Shown here in pieces: positions 24,430 to 31,519 of a stretch of 64,000 bases of DNA. The notes below the pieces were generated by a model. The model did not search any database and had not been told where the DNA came from. It saw only the letters and a list, made by a program, of their open reading frames with translations. The position numbers and the translations under genes were made by a program. Source of the DNA: Bradyrhizobium prioriisuperbiae (GTDB lineage Bacteria; Pseudomonadota; Alphaproteobacteria; Rhizobiales; Xanthobacteraceae); the NCBI RefSeq assembly GCF_032397745.1, contig NZ_CP135921.1, positions 4,948,501 to 5,012,500 of the forward strand, given 5' to 3'. The stretch's first letter is position 1. The number at the start of each line of letters is the position of its first letter.

Positions 24430-24639
24430 ATGGTGGGTTTGGTACCTGGTTGGGTCATCCTGCTCCCGATTACGATCGGGATCCTGGCGGTTGGTCTGGG
24501 GATGCGCGTCCCCGTTGCCGTGCGCGGCGACCATGACGTGGTCCCGTATTTCTTCGCTGCGGTTCAACTCGGCGTCAGCTTCGTGGTCAGCCTCGGCCTC
24601 TGGCTGGCCTATCTCGGCGATATGCTGCTGAAAAGCTGA
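24430..24639 (+). CDS. small hypothetical two-span membrane protein
   Basis: A 69-residue protein; TTGGAG lies 9 bases before the ATG. Two spans (VGLVPGWVILLPITIGILAV, YFFAAVQLGVSFVVSLGLWL) flank a short charged loop (RVPVAVRGDHDVVP). No family is recognised. It is convergent with the glycosyltransferase gene, ending 21 bases from it. Its base composition is similar to the host genes. Confidence 0.5.
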   Translation: MVGLVPGWVILLPITIGILAVGLGMRVPVAVRGDHDVVPYFFAAVQLGVSFVVSLGLWLAYLGDMLLKS

Positions 24640-24660
24640 AGCGCGAAGCCAGCCACGCTC

Positions 24661-26193
24661 TTACGGCCGGATTTCCACGACCTTCAGGTCGAGCTTCTGC
24701 GATCGCACCGTGGCGAGATCGTGCAAACGCAGCGTCGGCTTCTTCCGCGCCAGCGCGGCCTCTTCATCCGCCGTCAGCACGGCGAGCGCCGGTGTGGTCA
24801 GCGATGTCAGGCCATCCAGCGCGACTTCGTGAACGGGCCCTTTGACGTAGACCAGCATGTTGTGCTCCGCCGACTCGGTGACGATGTAGAGCGGGCCGGG
24901 CACCTCACGACGCACCGCGTCGATGGTTCGTCCGGCGATCTGGCTTTCCTGAAACCAATCCGGCTTGAGCGGCATCACGATCCAGCCGAGAACCATGACG
25001 AACACGGCGATCACATAGGCCGTGACCAGCGTCACCACGATCACCCGGGAGTGGATCCGCCGCCAGCGCGCGAACATCAGGCCGGCGACGACGGCGAGGC
25101 CGAGTGTTCCGGGCATGGCGTAACGCGTCGCGATGCCGCCGGGCCAGACCAGCAGCACCAGCGTACATGTCAGTGTGTAGAGAACGGCAGCCAGCATCAG
25201 ATCGTGATCCTGGCTGCGCTCCTGGCGCGCAAGGATGACGAGCGCGGGGACGAGCAGGATCAGGCCCGGCAGCCATTCGAGCATCATGCTGATGAGGAAG
25301 TCGACATGGTCCGACACAAGCTCAGTGCCGTGCGTGGTGAAGATGCGCGAGTGCACGGCCCACGCCTCGGTGTCGTGCGGCACCGCGACCATCAGATACC
25401 AGCTGCCGATGATCGCCGCCGCGAGCAGGTTCGCGAGCAGGAAGGCAGGCAGGTCGGCGAACCGCCGCTTGATCAGCAGATAGGCGCCGATCCCCAGCGT
25501 GACGTAGGCGACCGGCTGCGGTCCCTTGGTCAGACCGGCAAGTCCGAGCAGCACGCCGATCATCAGCCATCGCGCCGGCGTCAGCCGCCCGGCGGTCAGG
25601 CTTTTCCACCACACGCAGAACACGGCAAACAGCAGCACCGAGAGCGTGACGTCCGGCTCGGCGGTGACGAATTTTTGCGCCACCATGGGAGAAGCAAACC
25701 AGCACAGCGCCCCGAACAGGCCCGCGGCCTTGCCGGCGGCTGCCTTGACCAGGTCATAGACCAGCCATGCGCCGGCCAGCAGGAACAGCACGTGGGGAAT
25801 GCGGGCGGTCAGGACCGTCACCCCGCCGGACACTTCGCCCAAGGCGGCGACGATCCAGGACAACAGCACCGGCCGCTCGACAAAGCGCACGCCATAACGG
25901 AACGGTGCGAGCCAGTGGCCTTCCTCGACGGCGCCGCGGGCGAGGCCCAGCACGGTGCCTTCTTCCAGATGGACCGCACGCAGCCACACGGCCGGGAAGG
26001 CCATCAGTGCCCAGAATGTGAGAATCCAGAGCCAGGCATATTTTTGCTCGTCGGTCCGGGAAAACCGTGTCAGCAGCCACTGGCCGGGAATGAAGAAGAT
26101 GTGGAGGGCAGACGACACGGTCGGCCCCGACATCCACTGCGCGAACCTTGATCGGCCCCCTCGCGCGGCAAGCTCGCCAGTGATCATGTCCAT
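24661..26193 (-). CDS. ArnT/PMT-type lipid-linked sugar glycosyltransferase
   Basis: A 510-residue integral membrane protein with about ten to twelve spans. The first periplasmic loop carries VHLEEGTVLGLARGAVEEG and FVERPVLLSW, the acidic loop expected of GT-C enzymes (GT39/GT83). It continues with VTAEPDVTLSVLLFAVFCVW and LGLAGLTKGPQPVAYVTL, also family-typical. The soluble C-terminal part is about 110 residues (LYIVTESAEHNMLVYVKG). Such enzymes transfer a sugar from a polyprenyl-phosphate carrier to lipid A or another envelope acceptor. The acceptor here is unknown. It stands alone on the minus strand with no other glycan genes nearby. Confidence 0.8.
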   Translation of the reverse strand: MDMITGELAARGGRSRFAQWMSGPTVSSALHIFFIPGQWLLTRFSRTDEQKYAWLWILTFWALMAFPAVWLRAVHLEEGTVLGLARGAVEEGHWLAPFRYGVRFVERPVLLSWIVAALGEVSGGVTVLTARIPHVLFLLAGAWLVYDLVKAAAGKAAGLFGALCWFASPMVAQKFVTAEPDVTLSVLLFAVFCVWWKSLTAGRLTPARWLMIGVLLGLAGLTKGPQPVAYVTLGIGAYLLIKRRFADLPAFLLANLLAAAIIGSWYLMVAVPHDTEAWAVHSRIFTTHGTELVSDHVDFLISMMLEWLPGLILLVPALVILARQERSQDHDLMLAAVLYTLTCTLVLLVWPGGIATRYAMPGTLGLAVVAGLMFARWRRIHSRVIVVTLVTAYVIAVFVMVLGWIVMPLKPDWFQESQIAGRTIDAVRREVPGPLYIVTESAEHNMLVYVKGPVHEVALDGLTSLTTPALAVLTADEEAALARKKPTLRLHDLATVRSQKLDLKVVEIRP

Positions 26194-26488
26194 GTCGGAA
26201 TTATCAATCTCGCTGGCATTGGGCGGCCACGTTTCTTCGCAGGTGCGGAATCTCCCGCTCCGGGCCTGCTGATACCCCGGATGCCAGCCGGGGCCAACCC
26301 CGTCCGGACGGCCTCCGGTATCATGACGGGAACCGGCGGTCGGGCTTTTGCCTGATCAATTCCTGAGCATCCTGCGCTACACATAGTGTGACGATTGTGT
26401 GGCTGGTTCGACGGTTCTGGCCCCCATTTTGTCGGGCTTCGCTCCCTGTCCGACCAAGTGATTTCGATAGTGCGCATGGCATCCGCTG

Positions 26489-26570
26489 GCAGACCGGCTC
26501 GTCTGCTTTCCTCCCAACGACTTGGCCCGGCACGCTTCCTTCATGGGCGTGCCGGGCATTTTATTGTTTT
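26489..26570. repeat. ~85-bp repeat ending in a terminator hairpin (copy 2)
   Basis: The second copy of the 24182-24272 element: ATCCGCTGGCAGACCGG, then CTGCTTTCCTCCC and the hairpin GCCCGGCACG / CGTGCCGGGC (26525-26557), followed by ATTTTATTGTTTT. No plus-strand gene lies just upstream, so it may end an independent small transcript. The 26194-26816 gap otherwise holds only AT-richer promoter-like DNA before ku. Confidence 0.7.
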
Positions 26571-26816
26571 GGGCGATATTGAATCAGAGAACAAACCGTG
26601 TCCGCAACGGACCGCGCAGAGTGGCCCGTTCTTAACCAGATCCCATTCTAGGGATTCGGTCCTCTCGACTGTTGTCCCAAAACGGGTAGCATGGATAGCT
26701 TGGGGGATCGGGAACCTGCCTGGCCCCGGTTTATTGGTTTGTGCGCGGCTCAATCGCAAAACCTGTCTTAATTTTGCGAACGATGCGACGCGCGGTGTTG
26801 CGTTGGAGTGTGTGAG

Positions 26817-27824
26817 ATGGCGCCGCGTCCGAATTGGAAGGGCTTCTTGCGTTTATCGCTGGTGACCTGCCCGGTCGCGCTTTATCCGGCCACCTCCGAG
26901 TCCGAGAAGATCAGCTTCAACCAGATCAACAAGACCACCGGCCACCGCATCAAGTACATGAAGGTGGATGCCGAAACCGGCGATGAGGTGGAAGCCTCCG
27001 ACATCATCAAGGGCTACAAGGTCGATACCGACAGCTACATCCAGGTGTCGCAGGACGAGATCGACGCCATCCTGCCGGAGAGCAGCCGCACCATCGAGAT
27101 CGACGAGTTCGTGCCGAAATCAGAGATCGACGATCTCTATCTGGTGCGCCCGTATTATCTGGTGCCGGACGGCAAGGTCGGCCACGACGCCTATGCGGTG
27201 ATCCGCGAAACCATCAAGTCCATGGACAAGGTCGCGATCGCGCGCGTGGTGCTGACCAACCGCGAGCACATCATTGCGCTGCAGGCGCGCGGCAAGGGCC
27301 TGATGGGCATGCTGCTGCGTTACCCCTATGAGGTGCGCAAGGAGGACGAATATTTCGACGGCATCCAGGACGTCAAAGTCACCAAGGACATGCTGGATCT
27401 CGCCAAGCACATCGTCGAGACCAAGACCGGCCACTTCGAGCCTGAAAAATTCGAGGACGAATACGAGACCGCGATGATCGACCTGATCAATCGCAAGAAA
27501 GCCGGGCAGCCGATCGCCAAGGGCAAGGCGCGCACGGAAAGCAACGTCATCGACCTGATGGATGCTCTGCGCCGCAGCCTCGGCAAGGATGCGAAGCCGG
27601 CAGCGCCTGCCAAGACAGCAGACAAGGCAGCCGAGAAGGTCGCCGCCAAGGGCAAGAAGCCGCGCAAGCGGATCGAGGGCCAGAAGGAAATGCTGTTTCC
27701 GATTTCCGGCAAGGGATCTGACAAGGGCGGCGGCAAAGTCGCTGCGGCCAAGGAGAAAGAGCCAGCCAAGGCCCCGGCGAAGAAGCCGGTGCGTGCCACC
27801 GGCCGCCAGCGCAAGGCAAGCTGA
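26817..27824 (+). CDS. ku: Ku, DNA double-strand break end-binding protein
   Basis: A 335-residue protein, typical for rhizobial Ku. It begins MAPRPNWKGFLRLSLVTCPV and contains NQINKTTGHRIKYMKV, YYLVPDGKVGHDAYAVIRE and ELV-type core strands such as IARVVLTNREHIIAL, as expected of the ring-forming Ku core. The C-terminal 80 residues are rich in Lys, Ala and Pro, a DNA-binding extension common in this group. Ku binds broken ends and recruits the ligase LigD for non-homologous end joining. LigD is not adjacent. TTGGAG lies upstream of the ATG. Two small genes follow on the same strand and may be co-transcribed. Confidence 0.95.
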   Translation: MAPRPNWKGFLRLSLVTCPVALYPATSESEKISFNQINKTTGHRIKYMKVDAETGDEVEASDIIKGYKVDTDSYIQVSQDEIDAILPESSRTIEIDEFVPKSEIDDLYLVRPYYLVPDGKVGHDAYAVIRETIKSMDKVAIARVVLTNREHIIALQARGKGLMGMLLRYPYEVRKEDEYFDGIQDVKVTKDMLDLAKHIVETKTGHFEPEKFEDEYETAMIDLINRKKAGQPIAKGKARTESNVIDLMDALRRSLGKDAKPAAPAKTADKAAEKVAAKGKKPRKRIEGQKEMLFPISGKGSDKGGGKVAAAKEKEPAKAPAKKPVRATGRQRKAS

Positions 27825-27849
27825 AAAAGCGAGTTGATAAGGCAAGCTG

Positions 27850-28143
27850 ATGGGTATCGATCGGCACGAGTGGGAGCATCGCAACTACAAGTCCGGCCGT
27901 GCTGTGGCGGCACCGGCGCAGCTTGCCGATGACGATGACGGCGAGCTCGCGGTCGACGCCTCGCTCGGCGATGCGTCGTTGCAGCCCGAGCCATCCAGGC
28001 CTGTTGCAGCTAAGCCAGCTGCATCCAAGACAAAAACGAAGGCGGTTCCTAAAGAGGCGCCCAAGGCTCCTTCGAACAAGGCTTCTCCAAAGACGGGCGC
28101 AAAGACAACATCCGGCGGCAAGCGTCCCGCGCGTGCGCGGTGA
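27850..28143 (+). CDS. small hypothetical protein with basic tail
   Basis: A 97-residue protein starting 25 bases after ku. The first 30 residues look ordered (MGIDRHEWEHRNYKSGRAVA), an acidic stretch follows (DDDDGELAVDASLGD), and the last 50 are Lys/Pro/Ala/Ser-rich, similar in style to the Ku tail. The tail could bind nucleic acid. Close spacing suggests co-expression with ku. No family is recognised. Confidence 0.55.
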   Translation: MGIDRHEWEHRNYKSGRAVAAPAQLADDDDGELAVDASLGDASLQPEPSRPVAAKPAASKTKTKAVPKEAPKAPSNKASPKTGAKTTSGGKRPARAR

Positions 28144-28146
28144 TCA

Positions 28147-28395
28147 ATGCGCAAGCTGATCGGCTTTGACGATGAAACCTTGGACAAGCTGGTCCAGCTC
28201 GGGCGCAACCGGATGGCGACATTGCAGGAGCTGGCGGATGAAGCGTTCGCCGATCTCCTGAAGAAGCACGGCGTGCCGATCGATCTGCGCGACGCGCTGA
28301 AGAAAAGTGTTCGCAGCGAGGAGGCCGGCAAACGCGCCGGCAACACCTCGCGCAAGCGAATCGAAACGGCGGCTCGGAAACTGTCACGCTCCTGA
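28147..28395 (+). CDS. small ribbon-helix-helix-like protein
   Basis: An 82-residue protein. MRKLIGFDDETLDKLVQLG gives a short strand followed by a helix, and RNRMATLQELADEAFADLLK gives a second helix, the order of ribbon-helix-helix DNA-binding domains. The tail is basic (SRKRIETAARKLSRS). It starts 3 bases after the preceding gene and is probably in the same transcript as ku. It could regulate its own operon; no operator could be identified. Confidence 0.6.
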   Translation: MRKLIGFDDETLDKLVQLGRNRMATLQELADEAFADLLKKHGVPIDLRDALKKSVRSEEAGKRAGNTSRKRIETAARKLSRS

Positions 28396-28511
28396 GCGCG
28401 GCGGATGCCGAACCGGCACTTGAGTTAAAAAAACAACTGGCGGTCGATCGATGCTGATGGCCTCGACGAATACGCCAGAGGAGAGGCGAACAGTTTGGAC
28501 AGGGCAACACC

Positions 28512-28757
28512 ATGCAACCGAGGAAGCCTGAGGATATTGCGCGCCAGATTGCGGAGCGCAGATTTCAACGCAGCACGCTGAATGACGGGATGAAGCGGGA
28601 AAACTTCATGCTGCCGCGCATCGAGGCGCGCTTGAAGGCGAAAGAGTTTTTGAGCCGCTATCCGAAAGCGGCCTACATGACCGAGATCGAGAACTGGCGC
28701 GAATTACCCGGTGACATGATCGAGTTCACCATGCGCCGGTTGCCGTCGTCGGATTGA
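28512..28757 (+). CDS. small hypothetical protein
   Basis: An 81-residue soluble basic protein (MQPRKPEDIARQIAERRFQ, then PRIEARLKAKEFLSRYPKAA and MTEIENWRELPGDMIEFTM). It looks like a helical domain with an ordered C-terminus. No signal peptide or known motif. It lies 116 bases downstream of the ribbon-helix-helix-like gene on the same strand. Confidence 0.55.
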   Translation: MQPRKPEDIARQIAERRFQRSTLNDGMKRENFMLPRIEARLKAKEFLSRYPKAAYMTEIENWRELPGDMIEFTMRRLPSSD

Positions 28758-28784
28758 CCGCGGTCGCGAACCACATGCGTTTGA

Positions 28785-28871
28785 GTAGCCCGGATGAGCG
28801 CGCAGCGCGACATCCGGGACCGAGTGCGGGTCGGCCGGACCCGCATGTCGCGTTGCTCATGCGGGCTACGG
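28785..28871. repeat. palindromic intergenic element
   Basis: An imperfect palindrome starting GTAGCCCGGATGAGCGCGCA and ending CTCATGCGGGCTACG, with an internal CGGGTCGGCCGGACCCG stem. This pattern is a widespread extragenic repeat in Bradyrhizobium-like genomes. It could act as a transcription stop after the 28512-28757 gene. Confidence 0.65.
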
Positions 28872-29046
28872 ACCGGCTTCCCACGGGCCGACCCCATTCG
28901 GGGCTTTCCGTTCACGCGAATGCGTATCCAAACCCCTCAAAAACGCTCTAACATAACTGTGAAGGAATAACCGGCCCGGCCGATGGTTGTGCATCGGGGA
29001 TATTCTGCGGCCAATATCCGCGCCGATCTCGAGGAGACGAACACCC

Positions 29047-29319
29047 ATGAAGTACCTGGTTTTGACGGCCGTGGCAGCCGGGCTCGCGGCAGGTGTCGCC
29101 ATGGCACCAGCAACCGGCCACGCGCGCGCCATGAAGAAGCCCTATGCAACGCCCGCATCCCAGGAAATGCCGGATCCCCGGATCGAGCGGGTTCGTCCGG
29201 ATGCATCCGGTGGCAACGCCGCGGCTGGCGGCAACAATGCCAACTCGATGACCGGCTCCAACAGCGCGGCTGAGAACGCCAATGGCCGCACCAGCGGTGG
29301 CGCCGGCTTCGGTGGATAG
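29047..29319 (+). CDS. small secreted Asn/Gly-rich protein
   Basis: A 90-residue protein with GAGGAGACG upstream. The signal peptide MKYLVLTAVAAGLAAGVAMA is followed by GHARAMKKPYATPASQEMPD and an Asn/Gly/Ala-rich tail containing GGNAAAGGNNANSMTGSNS. The tail pattern matches the secreted protein at 549-782. No cysteines. Function unknown; an extracytoplasmic role is likely from the signal peptide. Confidence 0.65.
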   Translation: MKYLVLTAVAAGLAAGVAMAPATGHARAMKKPYATPASQEMPDPRIERVRPDASGGNAAAGGNNANSMTGSNSAAENANGRTSGGAGFGG

Positions 29320-29371
29320 CGCTCCATCGCGCCATCCATCGCCATGACAGTCGTTTTCGCGTCGGCAATCG

Positions 29372-29404
29372 CCGCGCTCCTAATCCGGAGCGCGGCTTTC
29401 TATT
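29372..29404 (+). terminator. intrinsic terminator
   Basis: Stem CCGCGCTCC / GGAGCGCGG with a short loop, followed by CTTTCTATTTT. It lies about 50 bases after the secreted-protein stop at 29319 and also abuts the end of the convergent zinc-ribbon gene at 29400. Confidence 0.75.
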
Positions 29405-29609
29405 TTGCCGGCTCGGTCTTCTCGGTGCCGCACACGGAACAGCGATAGGTGATGCGGTCGCCTTCGGCCTTGAGCCCGGGGCGAAGCGCCTTGATGATCA
29501 TCGGCCGCGACGACCGGCAATCCGGGCAGCGGGTGAGGCCGGTCATCGTGGTCGACGGTCCGCGTGCGGCTGCGTCGATCGCCTGATCCTGATGTTGCAT
29601 GGCGCGCAT
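29400..29609 (-). CDS. small zinc-ribbon protein
   Basis: A 69-residue protein. Two CxxC pairs (TRCPDCRSS and YRCSVCGTEK), about 30 residues apart, form a likely zinc ribbon. Between them is a basic patch (RPMIIKALRPGLKAEGD). The N-terminus is disordered. ATG at 29600 is an alternative start. Such ribbons often bind nucleic acid or a larger partner. Convergent with the secreted-protein gene. No family name is certain. Confidence 0.6.
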   Translation of the reverse strand: MRAMQHQDQAIDAAARGPSTTMTGLTRCPDCRSSRPMIIKALRPGLKAEGDRITYRCSVCGTEKTEPAK

Positions 29610-29916
29610 CCTCCCAAGATGGATGGCAGACGTGATCCTGCTCCCGTGTGACGCGGCTGGAAAGACACATCGCCGCGAGCGACGCGATCCGATTCCCAGC
29701 CGCGTGGAGCCCGGCTCAAAACCTTAAAGTCTCACTGTGCGCAAAATCAGCAGAATCTTGCGCTGGGCTGAATGAGCCCGCCGACTTATCGTAAGTATTT
29801 GATATAAAATATCTTTTATTGCCTCGATCACGCATCGAACGCCGTGAAAGGCCCATCGTCGCGATTGCATGCGCGACAACGCCGTTGCTAGCAATTCGAC
29901 GGGGTAAGGGGCTTTT
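29610..29916. promoter_or_regulatory. upstream region of the type I secretion genes
   Basis: About 300 bases without a supported gene. The middle part is distinctly AT-rich (GATATAAAATATCTTTTATT near 29798), unlike the surrounding GC-rich DNA, and is the likely promoter region for the TolC-like gene at 29917. No specific operator was identified. Confidence 0.45.
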
Positions 29917-31458
29917 ATGTTGTTTCGCGTTTTCGCCGTCATGGCCGTTCTCGTCGCCAGCGTTGCGCTGGCGATCGGCAGTGACGTGTTTTCAATCAAC
30001 GATGCGATCCAGCAGGCGGTGCGGACCAATCCGGCCGTGAGCGAAGCCAGCGCCAATCGCCGCGCCACCGAGGCGGAGCTGCGCCAGGCCCAGGGCACCG
30101 TGTTGCCGCAGGTTCGGCTGGAGGCCAATGCCGGGCCGGAGAAGCTGCGGCGCTACATCTCGCCGGCGCCGGTCGACAATGGCGTCTATCAGCGCGGCCG
30201 CGAAGTGTCGGTGGTGATCCGCCAGACCCTGTTCGATGGCTTCGCCTCCATCAACGAGATCTGGCGCCAGGCGGCGCGTGTCGATGCTGCGGCGCTGCGT
30301 GTGCTCGAACGTACCGAGCTCATCGCGCTCGACGCGTCGGAAGCCTATATCGACGTGGTGCGTTATCAGCGCATCGTTGCGCTTGCCGAGGAAAATCTCC
30401 GCGTTCACTACGGCGTTCGCGAAAACGTCCGCGCCCGTTTCCGCGGCGGTCGCGCCGGCGAGGGTGACAGCCAGCAGGCCGAGGAGCGCGTGGCATCCGC
30501 GCAGGCCGTGCTCAGCGAGTTTCGCCTGAGCCTTGAAACCGCGCGCGCGTCCTATCGCAAGACGGTCGGGCTTGAGCCGTTTAATCTGCGTTTTCCGGGC
30601 CGGCTCGGCGGCTTGCCGGCATCGAAGGACGCCTCGCTTGCGATAGCGGTGCGCTACAATCCCACCATCCGTGCGGCGCAGGCCGATGTCGACGCCGCCA
30701 AGCGGGCGTTCGACGCCACCGCCGGCGCCTTCGTGCCGCAGGTTTCGCTGGAAGGCCGCGCCAGCCGCGGCGCGGATTCCGTCCTGTACAACGGCCAGTA
30801 TGACGAGGTCAGCGGCAAGGTGGTGATGAGCTGGGACATTTTCCGTGGCGGCCAGGATTCCTGGAAACGCAAGGAAGCGGCCGAGCGCATGATCGAGGAA
30901 ACCCAGAAGCACGCGCGGCTGCAGCGCGGTGCGGTGGAGGCGCTGGACAAGGCCTGGGCCGCGCGCACCATCACCACCGAGCGCGCCGCGGCGCTGTTGC
31001 GCGATGTCGAGGCCGCACGGCGCACCTACATCGCCTACAACAAGGAATATGAACTGGGGCAGCGCACGCTGATCGACGTGCTCAACGCCCAGAACCAGTA
31101 TTTCAATGCCCAGGTTTCGCTGGTGTCGGCACGCGGCACCACGGTGTTCGCCGACTACCAGCTGCTCGCGGCGATGGGGCACCTGCTGACCTATCTGAAG
31201 ACCGCGGGACCGCCGGAAATCGACCTGCTCGAAACCAGGCCGCTCGGCTTCATCCCGGTGAAATTTCCGCCGGTGATCCTGAGTGCGCCGTCGCCGGGGC
31301 CCGAACCGCTGCATGTGGCGGCGCGGCCGGACTGGCTTGGCAATATCTTGCCATCATCCGAGCAGGCGGTGATGTCGGCCTGGGATCCATGGCCAAAGAG
31401 CGGCCCGCGGATGACCGCCACGGCGCAGGATTACATGATCAACGGTGTCCGCAACTGA
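29917..31458 (+). CDS. TolC-family outer membrane factor of type I secretion
   Basis: A 513-residue protein with signal peptide (MLFRVFAVMAVLVASVALA). It has the TolC double repeat: SINDAIQQAVRTNPAVSEAS opens the first half, and LAIAVRYNPTIRAAQADVDA the second. Long helices carry TAGxx-type turns (ARFRGGRAGEGDSQQAEER, YELGQRTLIDVLNAQNQYF). The last 80 residues are a Pro-rich extension beyond the usual TolC core. It should form the outer membrane channel that works with the ABC exporter and adaptor just downstream to export the giant adhesin. The next gene starts 61 bases later. Confidence 0.9.
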   Translation: MLFRVFAVMAVLVASVALAIGSDVFSINDAIQQAVRTNPAVSEASANRRATEAELRQAQGTVLPQVRLEANAGPEKLRRYISPAPVDNGVYQRGREVSVVIRQTLFDGFASINEIWRQAARVDAAALRVLERTELIALDASEAYIDVVRYQRIVALAEENLRVHYGVRENVRARFRGGRAGEGDSQQAEERVASAQAVLSEFRLSLETARASYRKTVGLEPFNLRFPGRLGGLPASKDASLAIAVRYNPTIRAAQADVDAAKRAFDATAGAFVPQVSLEGRASRGADSVLYNGQYDEVSGKVVMSWDIFRGGQDSWKRKEAAERMIEETQKHARLQRGAVEALDKAWAARTITTERAAALLRDVEAARRTYIAYNKEYELGQRTLIDVLNAQNQYFNAQVSLVSARGTTVFADYQLLAAMGHLLTYLKTAGPPEIDLLETRPLGFIPVKFPPVILSAPSPGPEPLHVAARPDWLGNILPSSEQAVMSAWDPWPKSGPRMTATAQDYMINGVRN

Positions 31459-31519
31459 CCGGTCGTGATTACGCCGCGCAGGCGCCCCACACGTTGAGAT
31501 TCCAGACCTCGAGATTAAG

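Noticed and set aside
24721..26151. Plus-strand open frame of 476 codons opposite the glycosyltransferase
   Set aside because: The translation is Gln/His/Arg/Asp-rich low-complexity sequence; the minus strand encodes a clear multi-span GT-C enzyme.
24182..26570. The ~85-bp direct repeats as prophage attL/attR
   Set aside because: Both copies lie to the right of the phage cluster, none was found on its left side, and no integrase or tRNA is near. They are better explained as a dispersed terminator-like element.
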